64,000 bases of DNA. Origin: Marinilongibacter aquaticus. GTDB taxonomy: Bacteria; Bacteroidota; Bacteroidia; Cytophagales; Spirosomataceae. Location of the stretch: assembly GCF_020149935.1 (NCBI RefSeq), contig NZ_CP083757.1:3621501-3685500 (forward strand), given 5' to 3'. Below, piece after piece: positions 34,909 to 43,256 of this stretch. The translations under genes were made by a program, and so were the position numbers. The notes under the pieces were generated by a model. It saw nothing but the letters and a program-made list of their open reading frames with translations, did no database searches and was not told the DNA's origin. Positions within the stretch are counted from its first letter, which is position 1; every line of letters starts with the position of its first letter.

Positions 34909-35645
34909 AATGGCGTTTTAAAGTGTTTTTGAAATGGGTGTTTCATCCTTTTTTGGTTCTTCCTTAAAGATACCACATCTTTCCCGAAAACGGTTTGCAA
35001 TAGCTTAAAATCAGCCTCTTCAGCTTCAGTGTTTCTAAATTCTGCCAAGCCGCCCCTGTTCACGAAAGTCTCACGCTGTTGCCAGTAAAAACGCAGGTCC
35101 TTGTATACGCCTCTGTGGTGATACGCATTGAGGCAGCTGATCCAGTAATCTTCATTGCACACAATGTCTGGGCTGTACCACAATTTCGATCCTTTTAATA
35201 CGCCATGAGCACAACCCGTCAAATAGCCGGTAAGTCTAATTGGGTTCAGGCTGTCGAAATGCAATGGTGTGGGGCTAGTGGAGAAACCGAAACCAAAAAA
35301 ACCAGCCGCTTTACAAGCCAGTGCCGTACATTGTATTATATCATAAGCAGTCTCTGGGTCAATCTCAGTTTCCTCACCTTTTTCGGTATAAACACGCTTT
35401 AGCGATTCAATATCATCGTCGAGCATAAACACACTGCCGAAATGCCCTATAATCCAGTCTCTTTTTGCCGCTAGTCCCTTAATTTCATTTGGGTGGCATA
35501 CAATCTCCACATTCGGATTACAAGCCTCATATGCCACCTTTTGGGCTTCTTCCACGCAGAGTATGGCCTTGTCCACGGCACATATGGTAGCAACCCTGTC
35601 CCAACGTTTGTGGCTCGGTATCACCACTTTCACTATCTCTTTCAT
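34905..35645 (-). CDS. GT-A glycosyltransferase-like protein (TAGT-type)
   Basis: 246 aa. Starts with a Rossmann-like strand KEIVKVVIPSHKRWDRV, then GLAAKRDWIIGHF and the metal-binding FMLDDDIE (D76-D78), the pattern of TET-associated glycosyltransferases in phages that sugar-modify hydroxymethylated DNA bases (Iyer and Aravind family TAGT). A second acidic site CNEDYWIS (near residue 165) could be the catalytic base. It overlaps the ParB-like gene by ATGA. No TET/JBP oxygenase or hydroxymethylase is visible in the window, so its substrate is open. Confidence 0.7.
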   Translation of the reverse strand: MKEIVKVVIPSHKRWDRVATICAVDKAILCVEEAQKVAYEACNPNVEIVCHPNEIKGLAAKRDWIIGHFGSVFMLDDDIESLKRVYTEKGEETEIDPETAYDIIQCTALACKAAGFFGFGFSTSPTPLHFDSLNPIRLTGYLTGCAHGVLKGSKLWYSPDIVCNEDYWISCLNAYHHRGVYKDLRFYWQQRETFVNRGGLAEFRNTEAEEADFKLLQTVFGKDVVSLRKNQKRMKHPFQKHFKTPF

Positions 35646-36256
35646 CCTTGTTGAGTTTGGGCTATAAATCGTTTCGCCGGCACAATGTGACTTGTGCCTA
35701 TTTTACTGCTTTTATAGCATTTTTCTTGACGGATTCCCAATTTCTCGGCCACATGGTTTTCGTCAATCTCGTTTGTGCAGACAATGATGAACGCGGTGTA
35801 TTTTTCGCTGAATTTCGCCACTATCGGCATTTCAGGCTCGGGTTCTTCTGTCATCTCGTTCAATTCGGCATCCAATTCCTCCATCATGATGCCGAATTCA
35901 GAAAGATCGATAAAGCTGTCAAATTCTTCCCTTAATTTTTGCAAGTCCCACTCACCGGCATGCGAGTTCTCTATCATCATCACTTCGCGAAGCTCTGCAT
36001 CGGTCAGCTTCCGAACTGCCGTGCGACAGTCAATCTCAATTTCTCCCAATCCATATTGCGTTAACAATTCACAGCGTTGTTTTCCGCCGAGAAGTTGCCC
36101 ATCGGCATCGCGTACAGGAATGGATATTAGGCCGAATTTTTGGATTCTTTCCCAAAGCTTTCGTTTCTCTTCAGCCTTTATTTTTCGGGGGTTGTTCACC
36201 CTGGGCACCAAGGTGTTCACTTTCACTTTTTCGGTGAAAAACAGTTCATTAATCAT
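35642..36256 (-). CDS. ParB N-terminal (sulfiredoxin-like) domain protein
   Basis: 204 aa. Residues 10-100 are a ParB/Srx fold: NTLVPRVNNPRKI, then IPVRDADGQLLGGKQRCELL with GGKQR at 57-61, and MMIENSHAGEWD. Such stand-alone domains on phages are CTPases or nucleases and often lie next to base-modification enzymes. The C-terminal half holds an acidic linker (EEPEPEMP) and a small second domain. It is coupled by ATGA overlap to the glycosyltransferase. Confidence 0.85.
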   Translation of the reverse strand: MINELFFTEKVKVNTLVPRVNNPRKIKAEEKRKLWERIQKFGLISIPVRDADGQLLGGKQRCELLTQYGLGEIEIDCRTAVRKLTDAELREVMMIENSHAGEWDLQKLREEFDSFIDLSEFGIMMEELDAELNEMTEEPEPEMPIVAKFSEKYTAFIIVCTNEIDENHVAEKLGIRQEKCYKSSKIGTSHIVPAKRFIAQTQQG

Positions 36257-36317
36257 TTCTTGCAGATATTTACTGCAAGCAATATTTCAATTCGTCGAGT
36301 GGCAAAAAAGGGAATAA

Positions 36318-36800
36318 TTAATCATCAATCGAGTCATTCTCCAATGCTCTTTTTACATTTATTGCATGTTGTGTGGCATAGCTACGTTTCGGGTTCTCGC
36401 CAATTTCATTTTGTCGCAATACAATTGTAAATCCATTCATGAATGTTATACAATATTGATATATTTTCTTGTCGGGCTTTATGTATGGAGATCGCCAATG
36501 TTTCGGGGGTTGAGACTGAACCACAAAAACACCATATGGCTGATGTTTTGGATCATATTCGTTAAAACCAAGTAATTCCAAGCCCTTCCGAATTGCAGGC
36601 ACAACAATCGAGTTAATTTGAACGTAGGTCAGTCCTACGACTACCCATGTCTTCCTTGGGAATCCTAGCCACATCGATCCGACTTTCAGACCCATAACGG
36701 TCCATTTTCCTAATCCTTGGCCGTCATTAAAGCTCTTCCGCTCCGCTCGGCTCTTTAGAAACTTTGCCTGTTTTGCATTGATATCCGGTTTCTCCTCCAT
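36318..36800 (-). pseudogene. Degenerate N-terminal copy of terminase large subunit
   Basis: A 160-aa open frame whose residues about 6-126 match the terminase N-terminus without gaps (about 80% identity by eye). The Walker A GGRGSGKST has become DGQGLGKWT, which would abolish ATP binding. After NGFTI the match fades into an unrelated tail (ENPKRSYATQHAINVKRAL). The frame is intact, so it could be expressed as a fragment, but loss of the rest of the gene argues for a remnant of duplication. It stands between the last head-operon gene and ParB. Confidence 0.85.
36424..36787 (-). repeat. 364-bp direct repeat, degenerate copy
   Basis: Partner of 30205-30568, same orientation, no gaps. Recombination between the copies would remove the accessory block and rebuild a full-length terminase frame behind the head operon. 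Confidence 0.9.
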
Positions 36801-36801
36801 G

Positions 36802-37458
36802 TTATAAAATATTCAATTTGTCGAGCATTGCCGACAATTTCAACTCCCCGCGAACCAAGTGATGCCTGTATTCCTGTTTTTTGCCCAAGGATTTCGCAGT
36901 TTCGCCTTTTTTCTTCCATTTGCTCATTTGACTCCTCAAATTACGGATTTGCCGATCCAATTCATACTTTTCATTCGGGAGGCTGGCAAAATATTCATCC
37001 TTCTCGAATTCACCTTCTGCCTCTTTCTCAATTGGCAATTGCCCATTTTTCTTAACAAATCGCAGTTCATCGCCCTTCGCCACGAAAGCTTCTCTCAATT
37101 TCAATATCTCCGTCACCGTACTTGTGGCTGAAATATTTTTCGGGATATATTGAAGCGAATTGCTTTTCTCGGCTTTCAAACCATCGATTTCGTTCAATTC
37201 TTTTTGCAGCTGTGCAATCAGCTGTGTGGTTTCGGCGGTGAATCCATTTTTTTCGTGTACCGTATCTTGATTTTCACCATTCTTTTTTTGCTCACTGCTA
37301 CGGAGTGGGGCAGAAGTTTGGGGCTGAACGTGAACCACATTGGCCATTTCTAGACTCTGAATCTCATTCTCATATTCAGCTTCGCTTATTTTTCCCCTCT
37401 TCAAGTGTTTTGTCAGTTGTTCCCTTTTTAGTTGTATCTGTGCAGGCGTTAATTTCAT
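36802..37458 (-). CDS. Coiled-coil protein, 218 aa
   Basis: Starts MKLTPAQIQLKREQLTKHLK. Two helical parts (about 1-35 and 75-100, and a long basic helix 165-215: YELDRQIRNLRSQMSKWKKK). No family recognised. It lies at the end of the head operon and its first 83 bp overlap the next gene upstream in another frame. Confidence 0.6.
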   Translation of the reverse strand: MKLTPAQIQLKREQLTKHLKRGKISEAEYENEIQSLEMANVVHVQPQTSAPLRSSEQKKNGENQDTVHEKNGFTAETTQLIAQLQKELNEIDGLKAEKSNSLQYIPKNISATSTVTEILKLREAFVAKGDELRFVKKNGQLPIEKEAEGEFEKDEYFASLPNEKYELDRQIRNLRSQMSKWKKKGETAKSLGKKQEYRHHLVRGELKLSAMLDKLNIL

Positions 37459-37651
37459 TTTTCAAAAGATTTAGAAAGTTGATCACGACTTCAAGATATT
37501 CAACATGAGTGATGTATTCAAAGGGCTCTTCGTAGTGGTCTGGGGTTTGGTGACTGGCCTTTATTGCATATTTCAAGAGCTTCTCAATCAAGCCATTGGG
37601 CTCGATAAAATCCTGAAGAGGGGGAATAGACGATGGGCGTTCAAAATCCAT
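37376..37651 (-). CDS. Hypothetical protein, 91 aa
   Basis: With the ATG at 37651 it reads MDFERPSSIPPLQDFIEPNG, then helices KLLKYAIKASHQ and YLEVVINFLNLLKNEI and a basic tail. The 83-bp overlap with the following gene is long, so one of the two starts may be misplaced. The 200 bp upstream hold only a terminator (37796-37827). Confidence 0.5.
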   Translation of the reverse strand: MDFERPSSIPPLQDFIEPNGLIEKLLKYAIKASHQTPDHYEEPFEYITHVEYLEVVINFLNLLKNEINACTDTTKKGTTDKTLEEGKNKRS

Positions 37652-37795
37652 TTTGAAATGATTGCAGGCAGGTCCTTGCAGATAATTCACCAAACAGGCC
37701 AATAAGGGGCACTTTCATCCCCTTGCCTACCATACAATCATCAAGATCGTCGGTATTGGCCTGTACATTTTGTAAATTATCTGCGGTGTAAAGCT

Positions 37796-37827
37796 ACAAA
37801 AAAAGCTCCCATTTTCGTGGGAGCTTT
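37796..37827 (-). terminator. Terminator in the head operon
   Basis: AAAGCTCCCA (37802-37811) pairs with TGGGAGCTTT (37818-37827), followed on the minus strand by seven T. It ends the capsid-side unit after the 37853 gene. Confidence 0.85.
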
Positions 37828-37852
37828 CAAATTCAATTTAGATTCGTTTCGC

Positions 37853-38302
37853 CTATCTTATTCGGAGAGAAGACTCCCTCTTTTTGTCCGCAGCAATTTT
37901 TTCTTTGGCCCGTTTATCCGCAGCTGCTCTGCGTTTCTTTTTTTCGGCCATTACCTGCTCTTGTAGGGGTGAGAGCCTTAAACTCTCCGCTTGATCGACA
38001 TTTTCTTCACGCTTGTCCAATGACTCATTAACCTTAGCGGTCAATTCTTCAATTGTTTTTTCAGCCTCATTCAGCTTAGCGGTCAATTCTTCAATTGTTT
38101 TTTCAGCCTCGTTCAGTTTGGCGGTCAATTCTTCAATTGCTTTTTCAGCCGCGATCAGTTGGGCAGTTGGTTTTTGAATTTCTGATCCCGCAGGGTCTGA
38201 AGTTAGTTTTTCGCCAGTTGCTGCAACGGGGCTATTCTTCTGATTGCTTTGATTTTCCGCTTCGTTTACCAGTGATTTCGGATTCGATTGATTCTTTGCC
38301 AT
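37853..38302 (-). CDS. Coiled-coil protein with 14-aa tandem repeats
   Basis: 149 aa starting MAKNQSNPKSLVNEAENQ. Three tandem copies of (A/N)EKTIEELTAKLNE (14 aa, 42 bp; about 38040-38160) form a regular coiled coil, followed by a very basic C-terminus (KKKRRAAADKRAKEKIAADK). Placed just after capsid genes; possibly a head-decoration or internal protein. The start overlaps the upstream gene by 71 bp. Confidence 0.55.
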   Translation of the reverse strand: MAKNQSNPKSLVNEAENQSNQKNSPVAATGEKLTSDPAGSEIQKPTAQLIAAEKAIEELTAKLNEAEKTIEELTAKLNEAEKTIEELTAKVNESLDKREENVDQAESLRLSPLQEQVMAEKKKRRAAADKRAKEKIAADKKRESSLRIR

Positions 38303-38459
38303 TTGGTGTTTTTGATTTTTCAAAGGCGTCAATACCAGCTGCGATCAATTCCTCAACCAGTACATCACTCAAGTCTGGAGTTAATGCAACCAAGCCTAAA
38401 CGTGGATGCATCCGCATAGAGCCGACTTTTACGCCTTCTTTAAGTTTGAAATTTTTCAT
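38232..38459 (-). CDS. Hypothetical head-region protein, 75 aa
   Basis: Starts MKNFKLKEGVKVGSMRMHPR. Residues 20-50 (LGLVALTPDLSDVLVEELIA, then AGIDAFE) look like a small folded unit; the last 30 residues are polar. It follows the 184-aa protein by 14 bp. The long overlap with the coiled-coil gene is unusual. Confidence 0.5.
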   Translation of the reverse strand: MKNFKLKEGVKVGSMRMHPRLGLVALTPDLSDVLVEELIAAGIDAFEKSKTPNGKESIESEITGKRSGKSKQSEE

Positions 38460-38473
38460 TTGTAATAAGTAGG

Positions 38474-39028
38474 TTAAGCAGGGAATGCCTCAAATGTCAA
38501 TGCCGCTACAACAGCGTCGGACAGGGGTAAAATACCCCAAGCATAGCCATCTTGTTCTCCAGTCACAATCTTTCCACGTTTATCCGTACCGGCCTGCCCA
38601 CTCGTACCTTGGTAGGTGGTAAAAATGGGGTTTTGACTCGTGCCAATCACCGCCCATTTGTTGTCATTAGTTTGAACAAGATAAACCACACCGGCATTGA
38701 TGTGCTTGTCCATCTCTGCGGCCAATTCCTTGCTGAAACCGGCCATTTCATACGATAGCATATGTTTGAAATTCTGATAGCCAGGGTCACCCTGCTTTTC
38801 ATCATCAAATTTGATGCTCTTGTGCGGTACCTCATACACGGGCCATTCCTGGTCTACAGGTAGTCTATCCGCAGGGTCTCCAGTGATTTCCCCACCCACC
38901 ACATCTGCAGCGACTGGCCATTCGGCGGTAAACATTGCCGCCAACATGATCGCAACTTTTTTTGCACCTGCGGGGTTTGAGCTCTGATGGCTATTCACCC
39001 TCAAGCTCGTAAAATTTGTAACTGCCAT
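38474..39028 (-). CDS. Structural protein next to the capsid, 184 aa
   Basis: Starts MAVTNFTSLRVNSHQSSNPA. Beta-rich, acidic (pattern WPVYEVPHKSIKFDDEK) with Gly/Thr-rich loops near the end. It could be a head decoration or major tail subunit; neither is proven. It is separated from the capsid gene by a strong terminator, so it may be transcribed at a different level. Confidence 0.5.
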   Translation of the reverse strand: MAVTNFTSLRVNSHQSSNPAGAKKVAIMLAAMFTAEWPVAADVVGGEITGDPADRLPVDQEWPVYEVPHKSIKFDDEKQGDPGYQNFKHMLSYEMAGFSKELAAEMDKHINAGVVYLVQTNDNKWAVIGTSQNPIFTTYQGTSGQAGTDKRGKIVTGEQDGYAWGILPLSDAVVAALTFEAFPA

Positions 39029-39048
39029 TTTCTGATTTTTTTAAATGA

Positions 39049-39085
39049 AAAAATGGCCCTGAGATTTTCAGGGCCTTCTTTTTTA
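39049..39085 (-). terminator. Terminator after the capsid gene
   Basis: GGCCCTG (39055-39061) pairs with CAGGGCC (39069-39075); T-runs lie on both sides. Some readthrough is needed if downstream genes depend on the same promoter. Confidence 0.85.
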
Positions 39086-40084
39086 GGCCTCAGCCTCCCA
39101 ATTGCCAACGAAAATCCGCTCGGATGTACAAAAACCAACGCCAGCATTGAAGTCCATGAGCCAGGCCATCGATCTGTCACGTTTCTGGAAATCGAAGTTG
39201 ATTTCACCGTTTTCGTCGTAAACGACCACACCGTTATTCCGGGGTTGCAAAATCGGCCGTGCAAATTCTGTGGTGCCGTCTTCCACAATAATTTCAACAT
39301 TCGTTCCATCGAGGAATACCTTGTTGAACTCGTTGTTGTAATTCAGATGGCCATGTACTTTTCTATAGGACTTCACATAAATATCACGGTGTTCTTTCGA
39401 AACCACCAAAACACTTTCTCCGCCAAATGCCATGTTGCTCGGCAGTCCATCCGATATTTTCTCGAAAGTGGCGACAGCGTTGTCTTCGCTCAATTCGCTC
39501 AATTTGATTCCCAAATCAACCGTATTGATATTGCCGGGCTCATCTATGATGAAATTGGAGATTTGCTCGATAAATCCGTCGAACATATCCTCGGATGTTG
39601 TACCAGCCGCACGGTTGGACACCCCCGTCCAAAATGCAAGACGCAGATACTTCTGTACATCTTGCATCAATCGCTTGATCAGCCACTCCTCGAATACAAG
39701 TTTTTCAGGATCAAATTTCCCAGAACGTACCGAAGCCATATACGTATTGTAAAGGTTTCGAATCTTCGTTTCCGGAAATCCCAAGTCTACTTTACACGGT
39801 TCGGGCTTGGCCTTTCTTGTCTTGAACGCAGCCCATGATTTTGGCTCATAGGCATCCCTGTTCCCGGGCTGCATAGGGTCACCAGAAACCAGTTCGGTCA
39901 ACACAATTTCACGATCGGTCGGCACAAAGTTCAAATAACTGTCAAGAGGCACAATAGGAGTGCCTTCCACACCGCCGAAACCAATCTCAAAGAGATCGGC
40001 AACCAAATGCTCTTGATGATCAAGAGCATAGTCTTGCAAATCCGCGGCTACATCTGCAAGAGTAAGAGAACTAGTAATAGCCAT
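39083..40084 (-). CDS. Major capsid protein
   Basis: 333 aa with the features of an HK97-fold capsid: an N-terminal helical arm, a central alpha/beta part (ESVLVVSKEHRDIYVKSYRK near residue 220) and a C-terminal strand region with RDRSMAWLMDFNAGVGFCTS, typical of the A-domain end in Bacteroidota phages. It lies directly after protease and scaffold candidate genes. This order (protease, scaffold, capsid) is standard. Confidence 0.8.
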   Translation of the reverse strand: MAITSSLTLADVAADLQDYALDHQEHLVADLFEIGFGGVEGTPIVPLDSYLNFVPTDREIVLTELVSGDPMQPGNRDAYEPKSWAAFKTRKAKPEPCKVDLGFPETKIRNLYNTYMASVRSGKFDPEKLVFEEWLIKRLMQDVQKYLRLAFWTGVSNRAAGTTSEDMFDGFIEQISNFIIDEPGNINTVDLGIKLSELSEDNAVATFEKISDGLPSNMAFGGESVLVVSKEHRDIYVKSYRKVHGHLNYNNEFNKVFLDGTNVEIIVEDGTTEFARPILQPRNNGVVVYDENGEINFDFQKRDRSMAWLMDFNAGVGFCTSERIFVGNWEAEA

Positions 40085-40132
40085 TTCTTCTTTATTTAAT
40101 TTTCATAATTTGTGTTCAATCCAAAGCGAGGC

Positions 40133-40642
40133 CTATTGGCGTTTTCGCCTATTCTTTGCCTCAATGGCCGCCTTTGTGGCTCTTGAAACCTTCCGCTCAT
40201 CGCCGCCATTGTCGCCCGCATCGGCACGGGCACCTTGGCCGCCTTTGGCCAATCCGTTTTTCCATTCTCTCAAGGTTTCCAATTCCTTCTTGTTGCTTTG
40301 CCATTGCGAAGCCGCAGAGACGAGATTCTCGTAATCAACCTTCGAAATCGATACCGTTTCAGCATTGCCGGGTTTTGCGGCATTGGCCTTAGAAGCCTTC
40401 ACTTTGCTATTGCCTTCGCCTTCACTCTCTTCGTTTTCATCAGTTTCAGAGCCTTCACTCTCTTCGTTGCTGTCTTCGGTTTCGGAACCTTCTTCGTCAT
40501 CCTGTTCAGTATTTTCATCCGAATCCTCATCCATGGTTTCCTCTTCGGTATTTTCCTCTTCTTCTTCCTCTTCACTTCCGGCAAACATTTTTGCTTTCAG
40601 CGAAGCAAGAGTTTGTGCTAGTGTTCTTCTTTCTTTCTTCAT
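40133..40642 (-). CDS. Highly acidic scaffold-like protein
   Basis: 169 aa. Residues about 22-80 are almost only Glu, Asp, Ser and Thr (runs such as SEEEEEEENTEEETMDED), followed by a helical part (VDYENLVSAASQWQSNKKEL) and a basic end (EAKNRRKRQ). Between protease and capsid genes this is the place and composition of a scaffold. The acid-basic split would allow binding to capsid arms and removal by the protease. Confidence 0.6.
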   Translation of the reverse strand: MKKERRTLAQTLASLKAKMFAGSEEEEEEENTEEETMDEDSDENTEQDDEEGSETEDSNEESEGSETDENEESEGEGNSKVKASKANAAKPGNAETVSISKVDYENLVSAASQWQSNKKELETLREWKNGLAKGGQGARADAGDNGGDERKVSRATKAAIEAKNRRKRQ

Positions 40643-40666
40643 TATTGATATTATTTGAATTGATTC

Positions 40667-41509
40667 CTAAGACAGTTTATCAGCCATTTCCACGGCATCG
40701 CCCAAAAAGCCGAATCCGTCAATAAGGCCCAGTTTTATAGCCTCGTTACCGTTGAATTCCAGACCGTCGAAAACACTTTCGTCCACATCTTTTCGGCCGG
40801 ATTTCACCACCTTCACAAATGTTTTTCTACACTCGGTCGCCCCCTTTCGTATGTTCTCGCGAGCTTCTTCGGTAAGACTTTCGGTCAAATTGTCCAATAC
40901 CTTTTTTTCGGAGCCCACCGCTCTAATGATTTCGATATTGATATTGTTTTCTTTGTACCAATCGGCATAATCCAAGTGTGTGCAGTATACACCGATAGAG
41001 CCAGTACCACCTATTGTTCGGCTTTCCATCAATATTTTCGTGGAGTGGCAAATAGCCCATACACCTCCGGAATATGCATTTACCACGTGTGACACCACGG
41101 GCTTTTTCGTTTTGCAGTATTTTACGGCATTTTCAATGAGCTCAATGCCGTTTGCATCACCTCCGTAACTGTCCGTCGAGAGCACCACGGCAGAAATGTC
41201 GTCATCTTCAGCTGCTTCGATAATCCAAGCGGCCACGATTTCGCTGCCCCAAGAGTACCAAGTAGTGTATCGCGTGATAATCTGATCGATCGGAATGATG
41301 GCGATAAGGCCATTTTTGGACCGTGCCTTGTTCACGGCATAATTATAGCCGTATGGTGTTTCTGTGCGGGCAGCGGCAAGTGCGAGTAGTGGTTGTTCAA
41401 CCTCTCGAAGGTTTAAATCTTTGTCATGAAACAGGCCATGAAGCAAACCTTTCATCCTGCTTGGTTTCATCAACCAATAGTCCGTACTTAAAATATCATT
41501 AACAGTCAT
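40667..41509 (-). CDS. Head maturation protease, S49/SppA type
   Basis: 280 aa of the SppA-like ClpP/crotonase fold. The glycine-rich strand VVLSTDSYGGDANGIEL precedes the nucleophile serine in NAYSGGVWAI (near residue 145); GGTGSIGVY follows, with a downstream lysine as general base. Phages of this kind use it to trim scaffold and capsid during head maturation. It is upstream of the scaffold candidate by 24 bp. Confidence 0.85.
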   Translation of the reverse strand: MTVNDILSTDYWLMKPSRMKGLLHGLFHDKDLNLREVEQPLLALAAARTETPYGYNYAVNKARSKNGLIAIIPIDQIITRYTTWYSWGSEIVAAWIIEAAEDDDISAVVLSTDSYGGDANGIELIENAVKYCKTKKPVVSHVVNAYSGGVWAICHSTKILMESRTIGGTGSIGVYCTHLDYADWYKENNINIEIIRAVGSEKKVLDNLTESLTEEARENIRKGATECRKTFVKVVKSGRKDVDESVFDGLEFNGNEAIKLGLIDGFGFLGDAVEMADKLS

Positions 41510-41569
41510 TCGTTCCGATTTGGCTCGGTACGAAATTCACTCTTGAGCAGTGGATAAAACAGGGTAAAA

Positions 41570-42349
41570 TTATACCTTCCGCACCAGATATTGTTTGTAG
41601 ATATCCGCTCCTTCGCCCATGTCAAAAGCAGCAATTCGCGTAAACATATACGTGCCTTTGTCCGCAAATTCGGCGTCGGTAGGGGCCGAAAGGTCGAAGG
41701 CCAATAAATCACTGATCAATATCACCTGTTGCAAGTTGTCGTTGAAGTCGTAAAGTGCGAAACCCTTTGCATTTCCGTTGTGCACGGTGAATTCAAGCGG
41801 CCATTCCGCTTCATTGTATGGCAACTTTACCTTGTAATACGGGTCCGTATACCCAGGAAGGTTCAGGCTCGTATCGAAGGCAACCGTTTTGGTGCCGGCA
41901 GTCATATTTACAGACGCCTTGCCTACCTTAAATGTCCGTAGAGGGTCTGGATAATCGATATAGTAGAACCCGACGGTCTTGTACTGTGAAAACACAGCAG
42001 CAGTATTTAGGCCATAAACCACTCTCAGTTCGTTGTGGAGCAATGGCAATTGAGCATTCGAGCCTCGCTGCAACGTTACATCTACGAGACTTTGATTCAG
42101 GATATAATAGTAGCCATCGTTCACCAGATCGTGATTGATAACGCTGGGGCCACCTTCCTGTACGATCAGCAACTTTTTAAGATCAGTTTCAACTAGGGAA
42201 TATTCAGGTCCAACAGCCAGTACTGAAGGCTCCATTCCTCCGTCCAGCCCCGAGATACCTTGTGGGCCGGGAATACTCCTACTTTTAATTTCAATTGTCT
42301 CTGCCATCGTCCTGAATATTTTTACGAAAAATTGATATATACGTTTCAT
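41570..42349 (-). CDS. Structural protein with collagen-like start, 259 aa
   Basis: Begins MKRIYQFFVKIFRTMAETI; an internal ATG at 42307 (MAETIEIKSRSIPGPQGISG) is also possible. After a short collagen-like GPQGISGLDGG the chain is beta-rich. The ATG at 42349 overlaps the preceding stop (ATGA). Similar beta folds serve as head fibres or decorations; this is a guess from the neighbourhood. Confidence 0.5.
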   Translation of the reverse strand: MKRIYQFFVKIFRTMAETIEIKSRSIPGPQGISGLDGGMEPSVLAVGPEYSLVETDLKKLLIVQEGGPSVINHDLVNDGYYYILNQSLVDVTLQRGSNAQLPLLHNELRVVYGLNTAAVFSQYKTVGFYYIDYPDPLRTFKVGKASVNMTAGTKTVAFDTSLNLPGYTDPYYKVKLPYNEAEWPLEFTVHNGNAKGFALYDFNDNLQQVILISDLLAFDLSAPTDAEFADKGTYMFTRIAAFDMGEGADIYKQYLVRKV

Positions 42350-43149
42350 TCGAAGTTCCAATAGCCTTTCATCAATGTCTCGGGCAATGCACTGTCGCGT
42401 ACACGGGTAAACACATATTTCAATGTGTATGGATCAAAGCGATTGGCCATATTTGGCTCAAATCGTAGAGTTTTATTGGCATCAACAAGCGAAAACGAAC
42501 TATCCGATATAATCGCAGCTGGATTTCTCAAGTCTTTCGTCTGATCACTGTTGAATTCAAAAAGGACTTTTCCGGTTTGATCCAACATCTTGAGAATGAA
42601 GTAGGAATCGCTCAAGTCTTGTGCATTGCCTGTGTCATCATAAAACACGAAATCTTCGCTTATGTAATCACTCGCTACTGCTAAAAAATCAACATTCGCA
42701 TATCTGCGGATATCCACGGTGGTCCTTTGTTGCAACACATCCATTATACTTCCTTTGAATTTTTGAAATGGCTCAATGCCGGTACCCGCAAAAACCAATT
42801 GGCTTTCGTTCACGGTGCCAACTACTTGGTTTACGGCCAGGGTGCATCCCAAATTCGAATCTCCAACAATATGTACAATACCATTGGCATCTTCAACGAG
42901 GCAAACCCAACGCGTTTCCACGTCGTCGGTAAGTATATCCTGAATATAATCATCGATTTTGGGCAATGTGGCGGTAATGGTACCGCTGTGCAGGGCACCA
43001 TATGCCGCCACTGTTGTTCCTATTTGCAAATCACATTTCTTTGGTGGAAACCGAAGTTCTCGAATGTGTGCATCCTTTCGCCCAAATTCGTGGTCAGGTA
43101 CTATTACCAATCTTTTTACATAGGGAATATTTCTTTGTGCCGAAAACAT
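42346..43149 (-). CDS. Structural protein, 267 aa
   Basis: Starts MFSAQRNIPYVKRLVIVPDH. Beta-rich with repeated short strands and hydrophilic loops; no signal peptide. It shares its operon with the collagen-like protein and the head protease. A late-promoter motif lies 108 bp upstream. It could be a head-fibre or minor head protein; no family recognised. Confidence 0.5.
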   Translation of the reverse strand: MFSAQRNIPYVKRLVIVPDHEFGRKDAHIRELRFPPKKCDLQIGTTVAAYGALHSGTITATLPKIDDYIQDILTDDVETRWVCLVEDANGIVHIVGDSNLGCTLAVNQVVGTVNESQLVFAGTGIEPFQKFKGSIMDVLQQRTTVDIRRYANVDFLAVASDYISEDFVFYDDTGNAQDLSDSYFILKMLDQTGKVLFEFNSDQTKDLRNPAAIISDSSFSLVDANKTLRFEPNMANRFDPYTLKYVFTRVRDSALPETLMKGYWNFE

Positions 43150-43256
43150 TAGACACAAATATCAATATGCCTGCATTGGCAGGGTAGGGTACATTTCGAA
43201 AGGTCGATTTACGCAGGGCAAAACTTCCCTGCATTTGGGCACAAGTTCAAGATTTT

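Noticed and set aside
38040-38160. 42-bp repeats as a possible CRISPR array
   Set aside because: The units are contiguous without unique spacers and encode a coiled-coil repeat. No CRISPR array was seen in the window.
40156-40658. Plus-strand frames opposite the acidic scaffold candidate
   Set aside because: Ser/Phe-rich antisense of a Glu/Asp-rich gene; composition artefact.
41506-41712. 68-codon minus-strand frame between protease and collagen-like gene
   Set aside because: Overlaps the end of the 41570 gene in another frame, atypical composition, no leader.
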